Origin: Peribacillus simplex NBRC 15720 = DSM 1321
GTDB taxonomy: Bacteria; Bacillota; Bacilli; Bacillales; DSM-1321
Assembly (NCBI RefSeq): GCF_002243645.1
Contig: NZ_CP017704.1
Location: forward strand, 62,001 to 126,000
Reading direction: 5' to 3'
DNA length: 64,000 bases
The notes under the pieces are model-generated. The model was not told the origin of the DNA, did not search any database, and was given only the letters and a program-made list of their open reading frames with translations. The position numbers were made by a program, and so were the translations under genes. This document shows, in pieces, positions 27,206 to 34,952 of this stretch (its first letter is position 1; every line of letters begins with the position of its first letter).

Positions 27206-28083
27206 ATCACCCTGCCCCCTTGTGCACGAATGGTCGCTTGCTTTAAGGCACGGATGACCATCGTACCAGATAGTTCCCTTCTATATTCAGCAGTACCATG
27301 GAGATCGGATTCAGGTTCGACCATCTTCATTGTTAAATCACTTGCCTCCTTATAAATTTCTTCAGTCGGCTCCTTTCCAACCAAAAGCCTCTCCACATCC
27401 ACTAAAGGTGTTGGAACGGAATTCACGCCACCAATGGCTAATTTAACCTCAGAAAAACCTCCAGCTTCATTTAACTCCACTACTGCAGCCACCTCAACCA
27501 GACCAAAATCCCCATGCCTTCTAGCCACTTCAACAAATGCCGATCCACTAGTCGGCTTTATTATCGGGAACCGAATCTCTTTAACCAATTGATCCGGCTG
27601 TAAGGATGTAAGCATATAGGTAAGGAAGAACTCTTCAGGGCTTACTATTTCTTCGCCGTTTACATCAGCAATGACTATTTCTCCTCTTAAGGCCGTTAAA
27701 ACGCATGGTAACTCCGCAGATGGATCACCATGGGCGATGCTGCCACCAACAGTTCCCCGATTACGTATTTGTTCATGGCCTACCCACCGGATCGCTTCCG
27801 ATAGCAATGGACACTTTTCCTTAACCAACTCGGATTTTTCTATATCCCTATGTTTCGTCAAAGCACCGATGACCAGTGATTCACCATCTTCTTGTATATA
27901 GTTCAACCCTCCAGTCCTGCCTATATCAATCAGGTATTTTGGCGTTGAAAGTCTCATATTCAATAATGGAATCAAACTTTGTCCTCCGGATAACACTTTC
28001 GCATCTTCCCCGTATTCTGATAAATAGTGCACCGCTTCCTCCAAACTCGAAGGCCGAAGGTAATTAAACGTAGCTGGTTTGAT
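27202..28083 (-). CDS. Molybdenum hydroxylase FAD-binding subunit with atypical start
   Basis: A 293-residue FAD subunit. LSGGQSLIPLLNMRLS and GTVGGSIAHGDPSAELP are the two FAD-binding loops of the CoxM/XDH-B family, and the C-terminal domain carries LAIGGVNSVPTPL. The conserved N-terminus KPATFNYLRPSSLEEAV lies upstream of the first ordinary start (TTG at 28044). It is preceded, seven bases after GGAGG, by ATC (28081-28083) where relatives have ATG. Either ATC is used as a rare start, or a point mutation has weakened the gene and the truncated TTG form is made. The frame is otherwise intact. Confidence 0.85.
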   Translation of the reverse strand: MKPATFNYLRPSSLEEAVHYLSEYGEDAKVLSGGQSLIPLLNMRLSTPKYLIDIGRTGGLNYIQEDGESLVIGALTKHRDIEKSELVKEKCPLLSEAIRWVGHEQIRNRGTVGGSIAHGDPSAELPCVLTALRGEIVIADVNGEEIVSPEEFFLTYMLTSLQPDQLVKEIRFPIIKPTSGSAFVEVARRHGDFGLVEVAAVVELNEAGGFSEVKLAIGGVNSVPTPLVDVERLLVGKEPTEEIYKEASDLTMKMVEPESDLHGTAEYRRELSGTMVIRALKQATIRAQGGRVM

Positions 28084-28135
28084 AGGAACCCCTCCATTCG
28101 TAATTCACCTTTTAAATGGGTTTGAATGACCGACT

Positions 28136-28585
28136 TCAAATCCTTTGATGAGTTTTTAACTGTTTCTCCATATCTTTAAAGAATTTACCTGCCATGAATT
28201 TTGCAATACCACCAATGACCCTGCTACCCACACCAGCGATCATTCCACCTATATCCGCCTTACATTCCCAAATTAATTGACAACCATCACTATCTGGAAT
28301 TATTTTGCAGTCCATTTCAGCAGAAACAAAACCTGGCTTCCCGCTGCCTTCAGCATTTAAAATATACTGATAAGGCACTTCTAAATCCTTCAATTTCACC
28401 TTTCCCATATAGTCACCTTTTACAGCTGCAACACCAAGCTTAAGTTCAACATCATATTCGCCATCAGCAACTAATGAAAGGTCTTTACATCCTGGAATAG
28501 CATTCTTGAGTAATTCCGGATTATGCATGGCTTCCCAAATCACTTCTGCACTATAATCAAAGTTTATTTTTCCGGATATCTCCAA
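28136..28585 (-). CDS. CoxG family (SRPBCC) protein
   Basis: About 150 residues of the CoxG/PF06240 family: EISGKINFDYSAEVIWEAM, PGCKDLSLVADGEYDVELKLG, GDYMGKVKL and AEGSGKPGFV, then a C-terminal amphipathic helix (FMAGKFFKDMEKQL). CoxG anchors CO dehydrogenase to the membrane in Oligotropha, so this protein may do the same for the Mo hydroxylase. The start is uncertain: the TTG at 28585 fits the family N-terminus, while the frame is open to an ATG at 28666 that would add 27 atypical residues. It is the first gene of the operon. Confidence 0.85.
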   Translation of the reverse strand: MEISGKINFDYSAEVIWEAMHNPELLKNAIPGCKDLSLVADGEYDVELKLGVAAVKGDYMGKVKLKDLEVPYQYILNAEGSGKPGFVSAEMDCKIIPDSDGCQLIWECKADIGGMIAGVGSRVIGGIAKFMAGKFFKDMEKQLKTHQRI

Positions 28586-28649
28586 TTCTCTTCGCCCCCG
28601 ATTGTAAAATTTTTTAAAACCTTTTTTGCTCCAAAATAATATATCCACC

Positions 28650-28665
28650 TGCATACATGTATACA
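28650..28665. promoter_or_regulatory. Putative GntR operator at the Mo-hydroxylase operon
   Basis: TGCATACATGTATACA is palindromic at 14 of 16 positions, with a perfect ATACATGTAT core. It shares ATACnTGTAT with the palindrome before gntR. A possible minus-strand promoter (TTGACA, 18-base spacer, TATTAT) lies further upstream. The rest of 28666-28990 contains no gene. Confidence 0.5.
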
Positions 28666-28990
28666 CCTTAGTTTAAAAAATTTTCCAAGCTGCTAACTAC
28701 TTTCAATAATATTAATATTCTGAATTATTTGTCAATAAGTTTTTCGTTTGTTTCTAACTATTTCACTTTCATTCACTGTACAAGGCCATGGTTGAAGTCT
28801 CCTTCCTGCCCATTGCCTTGTATATGCATTTACGGTTTTCACTTATCCAGGAAGTTAATCCACTGATTCGGTGAGAAAATGGATAGGTTCCGATTTATGA
28901 CTGCAGGGGTGCATTATTCCCCATTATGTACGTGCCTAGTGCTCACACAATTGCATCAGGAACACTTCTTGATGATCAATTGGTATAGGT

Positions 28991-29950
28991 TTACTCATCA
29001 AAACGTTCTAGCAATTCAATAATCACTTTATAGGTCGATGTTGTATCCATATAGGCATATCGGCCTTTTCCGTTAAAAAAGTTTCCTGTCTGTATCACCG
29101 GATAGCCCATTTCTTCTAACATCTTCATTTTAGCCTCCATGTCTTTAATGACAAAAGAGATATGGTGAACACCCTCACCATATGTTTCAAGATGATCTTT
29201 CCACGTACTGGGTGATTCGCCCGGCTCGATCAATTCAATTTGAATTAACGGAGTATCGATGAACATATATTTCGAGTTTCCTTCGGTGGGCTTCCCTTTG
29301 TAAATCACGTTTGTGATTTCGGTTGAACCAGAATGTATGATGGGAGGTTTTTCAATACCCAACAACTTACAATATGCATCTGCAGCCGCATCCAGGTCTT
29401 TTACAACTAACGCAAGTTGTTCCACTTTGTTAGTCCCTAATAGCGGCTGAACGCTTGCATCTTCTGGACTTTCCCATTCCGTTTTTCTTGGCTCTACACT
29501 TTCAAGCAGTTCAACTAACGTTTTGTGATTATCTAGTGTATCCACATATACATATCGACCGTCACTTGAAGTGAATTCACCCGTTTGCAGAGCCGGGTAT
29601 CCACTTTTCTCCATGATTGGCAGCCTCTTTTGGATAGAGTCTACATCAAAAGCTATATGGTGGATCCCTTCACCTACTTCATCCAGGAACTCACGCATCG
29701 TTCCTGGATTTTTATCGGGTTCTATTAGTTCAAATTGGACAGTTGGTGTATTCAGAAAAGCCAGTTTGGATTGGGATTCCGTTGGTACACCTCTAAAAGT
29801 GACTTTCGAAACAGCACTGTCACCAGTTAGAAATGGTTCTGCCTTCTTAATGCCTAGCAGTCTTGTGAAAGCTAGATTAGCAGCTTCAATATCTTTTACA
29901 ACAAATGCGAGTTGATTAATATTCCTATTTCCCAATAGCGATTCAGCCAT
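28991..29950 (-). CDS. Tandem VOC-domain protein
   Basis: A 319-residue protein made of two similar VOC (glyoxalase/epimerase-type) modules, residues about 10-150 and 165-315. Each has a NQLAFVVKDIEAA- or EQLALVVKDLDAA-type start, an IQ/VQFELIEP strand, GEG(I/V)HHI and a closing ETIVELLE-like strand. HHI and the terminal Glu are the usual metal ligands of methylmalonyl-CoA epimerase-like enzymes. The duplication gives a complete double-barrel fold in one chain. It is the last gene of the dioxygenase operon; the reaction is unknown. The ATG at 29950 follows AAGAAGG. Confidence 0.85.
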   Translation of the reverse strand: MAESLLGNRNINQLAFVVKDIEAANLAFTRLLGIKKAEPFLTGDSAVSKVTFRGVPTESQSKLAFLNTPTVQFELIEPDKNPGTMREFLDEVGEGIHHIAFDVDSIQKRLPIMEKSGYPALQTGEFTSSDGRYVYVDTLDNHKTLVELLESVEPRKTEWESPEDASVQPLLGTNKVEQLALVVKDLDAAADAYCKLLGIEKPPIIHSGSTEITNVIYKGKPTEGNSKYMFIDTPLIQIELIEPGESPSTWKDHLETYGEGVHHISFVIKDMEAKMKMLEEMGYPVIQTGNFFNGKGRYAYMDTTSTYKVIIELLERFDE

Positions 29951-29990
29951 ACTTATAAACCTTCTTCCCATAGTTTATTTTGTTATGAAC

Positions 29991-30779
29991 TCAACCCAGT
30001 CCGCGAACTGACAATCCTCCATCACTGGAGATGACTTCGCCGGTAATTGCACGCGCCGCGTCCGATGCTAACAGGACATATGCAGCTACATGATCTTCGG
30101 GCATCTGTGCAAGCTGAAGAGGGTTTCTTTTTTTTATGCTATTTGCCTTCGTTTCATTATCCACGATTTTAACGAATGGACGTAGGGGAGGAATGACCGA
30201 TAAAGCTGTCAGAGTGCCACCAGGCGCTACAGCATTCACCCTAATGTTAGGAGCAAGTTCAAAGGCAAGTTGGCGCATCAACCCTATTTGGGCATGCTTG
30301 CTTGCTGTGTACCAAACCCCGCCGCCATCCGGATAAAAACTAGCACCGGATACGGTGAAAATAATATTGCCATTTGATTTTTGCAGTTCTTTAAGAGCGG
30401 CTTTAGCACCGAAGAAAGATCCTTTAACGTTAATATCGATCAGAAAATCATATGCTTCGGAAAGTGCATCGGGAGTTACTTCGGCAAATTTAGCAAACCC
30501 ATCAAAGACTCCTGCATTAGCAACGAAAACATCCAGCTTTCCAAATTGCTTGACAGTGGCCTGGACAGCCCTCTCATTGTCTTCATATTTGCTTACATCG
30601 CCTTGGTTAATGAGAATCTCTTCACCAAATTCCTCTTTCATTTTCTTTAGCGTTTCTATCGAGCGGCCGATAATGCTGACTTTTGCCCCTTCTTGTATAA
30701 AACGTCTAGTGACAGCCTCTCCGATACCTGAATTGCCTCCGGTAATCAACACTACTTTATCCTTTAACGCCATTGCCAT
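29991..30779 (-). CDS. cis-dihydrodiol dehydrogenase (BphB/HcaB-like SDR)
   Basis: A 262-residue SDR of the aromatic cis-dihydrodiol dehydrogenase subgroup. TGGNSGIG lies at 13-20, and Ser144, Tyr157 and Lys161 occur in VSGASFYPDGGGVWYTASK. The FYPDGGG insertion and FELAPNIRVNAVAPGG are characteristic of BphB-type enzymes. It would re-aromatise the cis-diol made by the Rieske dioxygenase encoded directly upstream, giving a catechol and NADH. The ribosome site AGGAGG precedes the ATG. Confidence 0.9.
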   Translation of the reverse strand: MAMALKDKVVLITGGNSGIGEAVTRRFIQEGAKVSIIGRSIETLKKMKEEFGEEILINQGDVSKYEDNERAVQATVKQFGKLDVFVANAGVFDGFAKFAEVTPDALSEAYDFLIDINVKGSFFGAKAALKELQKSNGNIIFTVSGASFYPDGGGVWYTASKHAQIGLMRQLAFELAPNIRVNAVAPGGTLTALSVIPPLRPFVKIVDNETKANSIKKRNPLQLAQMPEDHVAAYVLLASDAARAITGEVISSDGGLSVRGLG

Positions 30780-30821
30780 TGTAACCAGCCTCCTTGTTAT
30801 CTCTTTTTATCCAAGTCAATA

Positions 30822-31331
30822 TTATACGAAGATAGCAAGATTTCTGGTATTTATCGTTGATTGATCAACAATGAATATCCGTTTGGAAAGTTTCCATTTA
30901 CCTTCTTCGAAAATGAATTCATCATTTCGTTCCCCCGAAATCAAATCATGTTGAATATCCGTGCTGCGGCTTCGATAGATAAGCAGATAGCTCTTAACGA
31001 CAGCCTTTTCACCTTCAACATAGTCTTTAACGCGTACATTAGAGACAAAACGCCGTGTTCTTGATGGCGGTATTTCCGCCCAAGCATAATCCGTTTTCAA
31101 ACGATCCACGCGCAGTCTCAGCAGCTCAATATCATCATTAAATGTAAACATGTCCGTTGAATAATCCGGGCGTTCCACCCCTTCTTTATTAACACGTACA
31201 GGCATTTGATAACGCAAGCTCGGGTGCATTAGATCGAACCAATCATCAAATTCAATATCATCCAGTAATTGAGCTTCATCATACAGCCACTGTTCAAATT
31301 CACATTTGAGCAACATTTTCTCCACATTCAT
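30822..31331 (-). CDS. Aromatic-ring-hydroxylating dioxygenase beta subunit
   Basis: A 169-residue cone-fold (NTF2-like) beta subunit of a Rieske dioxygenase: EFEQWLYDEAQLLDDIEFDDWFDLM, RYQMPVRV, RLRVDRLKTDYAWAEIPPSRTRRFVSNV and the C-terminal WKLSKRIFIVDQS. In this family the beta chain supports the alpha3beta3 hexamer. It lies 21 bases after the alpha-subunit gene. The small, HcaF/BphE-like size supports the benzoate/biphenyl/phenylpropionate type of enzyme, not the alpha-only phthalate type. Confidence 0.92.
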   Translation of the reverse strand: MNVEKMLLKCEFEQWLYDEAQLLDDIEFDDWFDLMHPSLRYQMPVRVNKEGVERPDYSTDMFTFNDDIELLRLRVDRLKTDYAWAEIPPSRTRRFVSNVRVKDYVEGEKAVVKSYLLIYRSRSTDIQHDLISGERNDEFIFEEGKWKLSKRIFIVDQSTINTRNLAIFV

Positions 31332-31352
31332 TTCCGTTCCCCCTCCCGCTTA

Positions 31353-32654
31353 TCATTTCGTCATTAATTCCAGCCAGTACTTGTAAAAATTCCGCTGGCT
31401 CGCTTCAGTGAATTTATCATCGTAAGCAACACCAGGTCCTATAAAATCAACTGGTTCACGATGAAGACCCATTGTATAATTGTAGGTTAGATTCTTTAGG
31501 AAAGGCATTGGGCCTTGGGCTGCTTCAGTAATATCCGTAAACACTTCCGTATCATCCTGTTCGAAAATACCGGATGGGCTAAATGTCAAGATAAATGAAT
31601 CTCTTGATCTATCTTTCCAATCTTGGGAGGCGTTCTTTTCCACGAGCATCCAAGCGATCACTTCCATTTTATTGTGACCGATTGGCCGCCACATTCTAAT
31701 TGAAGTGTTGGAGATGAATTGGTCTTTGATTTTAGTATGGGATATTAAAAATGATAAGTTAGGGAAAACATTCCCAATCATATTCTTTAAGTTTGATAAC
31801 ACTTCATATTGTTCTTCAGACAAATTATTTTTAAATTCATCTTTCAATTCTTCCGGGAAAGCGAAGTCAGGGTTAGGTGTCCCTAAGTTTAGTCCATGCC
31901 CGTTTTCCGTATGGATTTGAAAACCACGCTTTGAATAGGTAGCATTGGGCACCATGCCCAGTTTTGCAATGGAACCGTGTGTGACCATCGTGTGATAGGA
32001 ATCACCAACAAAGTTATCGGAACCAACTTTCCAGTTCGAATTAACAATGAATCTTTGCGGGACCCCGATAACTTCCATTTCTGCACGTCCTACGAGTATA
32101 TCCAAATACCATTTAATGTCTCCAAGAAACTCTTCAAGTGGCTCTGCATCTTCATTCCAAGTTCCAAATAAAAGACCTTTATAGGATTCAAGCTTCACTT
32201 TGTGAAGGCCCATTTCCGACCGGTCAAGGGTGCCCCCATATATATCCTTTTGTAATGGAACCCCCACGAGCTCACCAGTGTTTTTAAAATTAAATCCATG
32301 GTAGGGACACGTAAATAATGACTTGTTCCCTTTATCTGCACGGCATAGTTTCATTCCGCGATGGGTGCACATATTATAAAACGCCCTGATTTCCCCTTCA
32401 CCATCACGAGTAATGATGAGCGAGTAGCCAGCTAGTTCACGGGTTATGAAGTCTCCTTTGTTGGGTACCTCAGAATCATGACCGATAAAAACCCATGTTT
32501 TCAAAAACACTTTTTCATGTTCTATATCATAAACCTTTGGGTCACCAAGGAGGTATGCAGGTATAACGCCTTCCTCTGGTTTAACCGTTTCGTTCAAATA
32601 GTTAACAACTTGCTGTTTCGACATTTCTTCTAAGGATTTTTCAGTTTTAAGCAT
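31353..32654 (-). CDS. Rieske aromatic-ring-hydroxylating dioxygenase alpha subunit
   Basis: A 433-residue terminal oxygenase. The Rieske [2Fe-2S] ligands are Cys96 and His98 (MCTHRG) and Cys116 and His119 (CPYHG). The mononuclear iron and bridging residues lie in SDNFVGDSYHTMVTHGS (Asp213, His221, His226), with the third ligand expected in FSPSGIFEQDD. It adds O2 across an aromatic double bond to form a cis-dihydrodiol. No ferredoxin or reductase gene is encoded nearby, so electrons must come from a protein encoded elsewhere. Upstream lies the aspartate-dehydrogenase-like gene. Confidence 0.94.
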   Translation of the reverse strand: MLKTEKSLEEMSKQQVVNYLNETVKPEEGVIPAYLLGDPKVYDIEHEKVFLKTWVFIGHDSEVPNKGDFITRELAGYSLIITRDGEGEIRAFYNMCTHRGMKLCRADKGNKSLFTCPYHGFNFKNTGELVGVPLQKDIYGGTLDRSEMGLHKVKLESYKGLLFGTWNEDAEPLEEFLGDIKWYLDILVGRAEMEVIGVPQRFIVNSNWKVGSDNFVGDSYHTMVTHGSIAKLGMVPNATYSKRGFQIHTENGHGLNLGTPNPDFAFPEELKDEFKNNLSEEQYEVLSNLKNMIGNVFPNLSFLISHTKIKDQFISNTSIRMWRPIGHNKMEVIAWMLVEKNASQDWKDRSRDSFILTFSPSGIFEQDDTEVFTDITEAAQGPMPFLKNLTYNYTMGLHREPVDFIGPGVAYDDKFTEASQRNFYKYWLELMTK

Positions 32655-32692
32655 ACTTTTTCTCTCCCTTCCAAGCTTTACATCATAATTCT

Positions 32693-33478
32693 TTAACCGA
32701 TTTGAACGCTCTTTTCCTTATTTTGCAGAGTAGCCAAAACACTTAATGCCGCTAGATAACTCGTTTTCGGATTATTTGGCATCGGATCATTTTCCACTTC
32801 CAGTTTTAGTTTCCCGAACGAACCTGACGCTTCTATCAGGTGAATGTTTTTTAACACTTTTGGATCGGCAATGATTTTCACTTTCGTCTTTTCAGATCCA
32901 AGACCAGCCATAGACAGTACAATCGCAACATTAATGTTTCTCGGAAACTGTTTGATCGCTTCTGCAGCAGATCCTTCAAATAATACCGTTTCTTCTGTCA
33001 CTGAAGAACCTGCTGGCAATGCATTTGGCGGTTTTCTTGTGGTGATGCAAACAGATTCAAGGCCATTCACCGCTTTTGCCGATTTAAGTACATCGAGACC
33101 TCCAATCGCACCAGACGGAAGGAGAATATTCACGTTATTAATTTTGCAAATCTGGTTTGAATGTTCTTCAAAGGCAGAATTCGCCATCACGCCTATGCTG
33201 CTTAGCAAGAGATCCTTCCCGCTTTTAAGCACTTTTAATGCATACTCTTCAGCTGCTTCAATCGTTGCAGCCTCTATGACTAAATCCACATCGGATTTAA
33301 GGAGTTCGTCGACATCACTATATGACTGTGTCCTGAATTCTTCAGCTAGTTGTGCCGCGACTTCTTCACGGCGGGCATAAATCGCAACGATTTTCCCACC
33401 TGGAAGAAGCCCGTCGTTATTAATTGCCTGAAGCAGAAACTTACCGATATTACCGCATCCGATTAAACCTAACTTCAT
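32693..33478 (-). CDS. Aspartate dehydrogenase-like NAD(P) oxidoreductase
   Basis: A 261-residue protein with GLIGCGNIGKFL at the N-terminus, the conserved LLPSGAIGGLDVLKSA segment of the aspartate dehydrogenase (NadX) family, TRKPPNAL, and a C-terminal NPKTSYLAALSVLATL. L-aspartate dehydrogenases make iminoaspartate for NAD synthesis or interconvert aspartate and oxaloacetate. Finding it in a ring-dioxygenase operon suggests it acts on another amino acid or keto acid, perhaps with the adjacent ALDH and ThDP enzyme; that is inference. It is spaced 38 bases before the Rieske alpha gene. Confidence 0.85.
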   Translation of the reverse strand: MKLGLIGCGNIGKFLLQAINNDGLLPGGKIVAIYARREEVAAQLAEEFRTQSYSDVDELLKSDVDLVIEAATIEAAEEYALKVLKSGKDLLLSSIGVMANSAFEEHSNQICKINNVNILLPSGAIGGLDVLKSAKAVNGLESVCITTRKPPNALPAGSSVTEETVLFEGSAAEAIKQFPRNINVAIVLSMAGLGSEKTKVKIIADPKVLKNIHLIEASGSFGKLKLEVENDPMPNNPKTSYLAALSVLATLQNKEKSVQIG

Positions 33479-33494
33479 GTAGTTTCATCCTTCC

Positions 33495-34946
33495 TCAATC
33501 AGCAAACCCGTATGAGTCCGCAAAGAATTCCAGCCCGCAATGCCTTGTTTCCCGAGAAACACCACTTTCTTTTAAGCCAGGGAAATCCAGAGCCAAGTCG
33601 CTGAAAACGGTATGATTATTATGGAAAACCGCACCAGCTTCAAGGCGATCTGCCATTTCGACAGCGATATCTTCATTCTCGGTCCAAACAGATGCACGCA
33701 GGGCAAACTCACTATCATTCGCTAATTTTACAGCTTCATCAATATCATTGAAAGGTAAAATTGGAATGATGGGTCCGAATTGTTCTACCCGAACCAATTC
33801 GCTCTGCTGATCGACGCCAGTAATAATGGAAGGAAGCATATAATAACCTTTATCCCAAGTTTCAGGATTCAGCTGAATTCCAGTTGTGATTATATTTCCT
33901 CCTGACTTAGCGGTACGTTCGATCAAGCCATTCACAAAGTCATATTGTGCTTTATTATTCAATGGACCCATAGTAACATCAGGCTGTATGCCATCACCGA
34001 TTACCATCCGGCTAAACTCTTTGGTCAGCTTTTCCACAACCTCATCAAAACGTGATTCTTGGACGTACACTCGTTTTACAGCAGAACAGACCTGACCCGC
34101 TGCTCGTAAAATCCCCATCCTCAAACGTTTGATAGCCGCTTCATCCATATTGGCATCTTCCAAAATGATGGCAGGATCATTGCCGCCAAGTTCCATATAT
34201 ACTTTTTGTAGATTTCCAGCTGATTTCTGCATGATATCTTTTCCGGTTTCCGTACTTCCGACAAACGCCAATGTCCGTACGCGTGAATCGGAACATAGCG
34301 TGTCGCCGATTGCTTTTCCTGATCCAGAGACTATATTGATGACTCCAGGAGGAAAATGTTCAGCAACTACTTTTAAACAGGTCATTATCGTTAAAGGACA
34401 ATTCGTTGCAGGTTTTACGACAACGGCATTGCCTGCCAAAACAGCAGGTATGACTCTTTTAAATGTTAATATCATCGGAGAATTCCACGGTGTGATTATT
34501 GCCGTGACACCTCTTGCCCTTCTTCGGATTTGGACTTTTTGATTTCCTGGGAGCACTTCAGGCTTCCACCAATCAAGTAACTCTGCTGCACAGCCCTTCA
34601 TGACTTCAACACAGCGCAGTAAATCCTTTTTAGCTTCCACAAGTGTTTTGCCATTTTCACGTACAAACACTGTAACATTTTCCTCGATTACTTTTGAAAG
34701 TTCTTCTGCCGCAGTGTTCATTCGATTAGCCCGTTCCTCGATATCAGAGCGAGACCACGTTTCAAAAGCATTTTCTGCCGCTTCAATCGCGTCATTCACG
34801 ATTTCTTCAGAGCATTTTGCCACCTGTCCAACTACTTCCGATGTATTTGCCGGATTTACTACATCGACTTTTTCCGTCGATTCTATCCATTCTCCATTAA
34901 CTAGGTATTTTCCTGAAACCAATGGGTATGTCGAAATCATTCTCAA
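33495..34946 (-). CDS. Aldehyde dehydrogenase
   Basis: A 483-residue NAD(P)-dependent ALDH. TPWNSP includes Asn155, GSTETG is the cofactor loop, Glu252 lies in MELGG and the nucleophile Cys287 in GQVCSAV. The protein resembles betaine, vanillin or benzaldehyde dehydrogenases. The gene starts six bases after the ThDP enzyme gene, a pairing typical of 2-oxo-acid decarboxylase plus aldehyde oxidation (for example benzoylformate to benzaldehyde to benzoate). The real substrate is not known. Confidence 0.93.
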   Translation of the reverse strand: MRMISTYPLVSGKYLVNGEWIESTEKVDVVNPANTSEVVGQVAKCSEEIVNDAIEAAENAFETWSRSDIEERANRMNTAAEELSKVIEENVTVFVRENGKTLVEAKKDLLRCVEVMKGCAAELLDWWKPEVLPGNQKVQIRRRARGVTAIITPWNSPMILTFKRVIPAVLAGNAVVVKPATNCPLTIMTCLKVVAEHFPPGVINIVSGSGKAIGDTLCSDSRVRTLAFVGSTETGKDIMQKSAGNLQKVYMELGGNDPAIILEDANMDEAAIKRLRMGILRAAGQVCSAVKRVYVQESRFDEVVEKLTKEFSRMVIGDGIQPDVTMGPLNNKAQYDFVNGLIERTAKSGGNIITTGIQLNPETWDKGYYMLPSIITGVDQQSELVRVEQFGPIIPILPFNDIDEAVKLANDSEFALRASVWTENEDIAVEMADRLEAGAVFHNNHTVFSDLALDFPGLKESGVSRETRHCGLEFFADSYGFAD

Positions 34947-34952
34947 TCCTCC

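Noticed and set aside
24334-28585. Aerobic CO dehydrogenase (cox) operon
   Set aside because: The CoxM-CoxS-CoxL-CoxG layout fits, but the large subunit lacks the AYxCSFR active-site Cys loop, so a CO-oxidising role is not supported.
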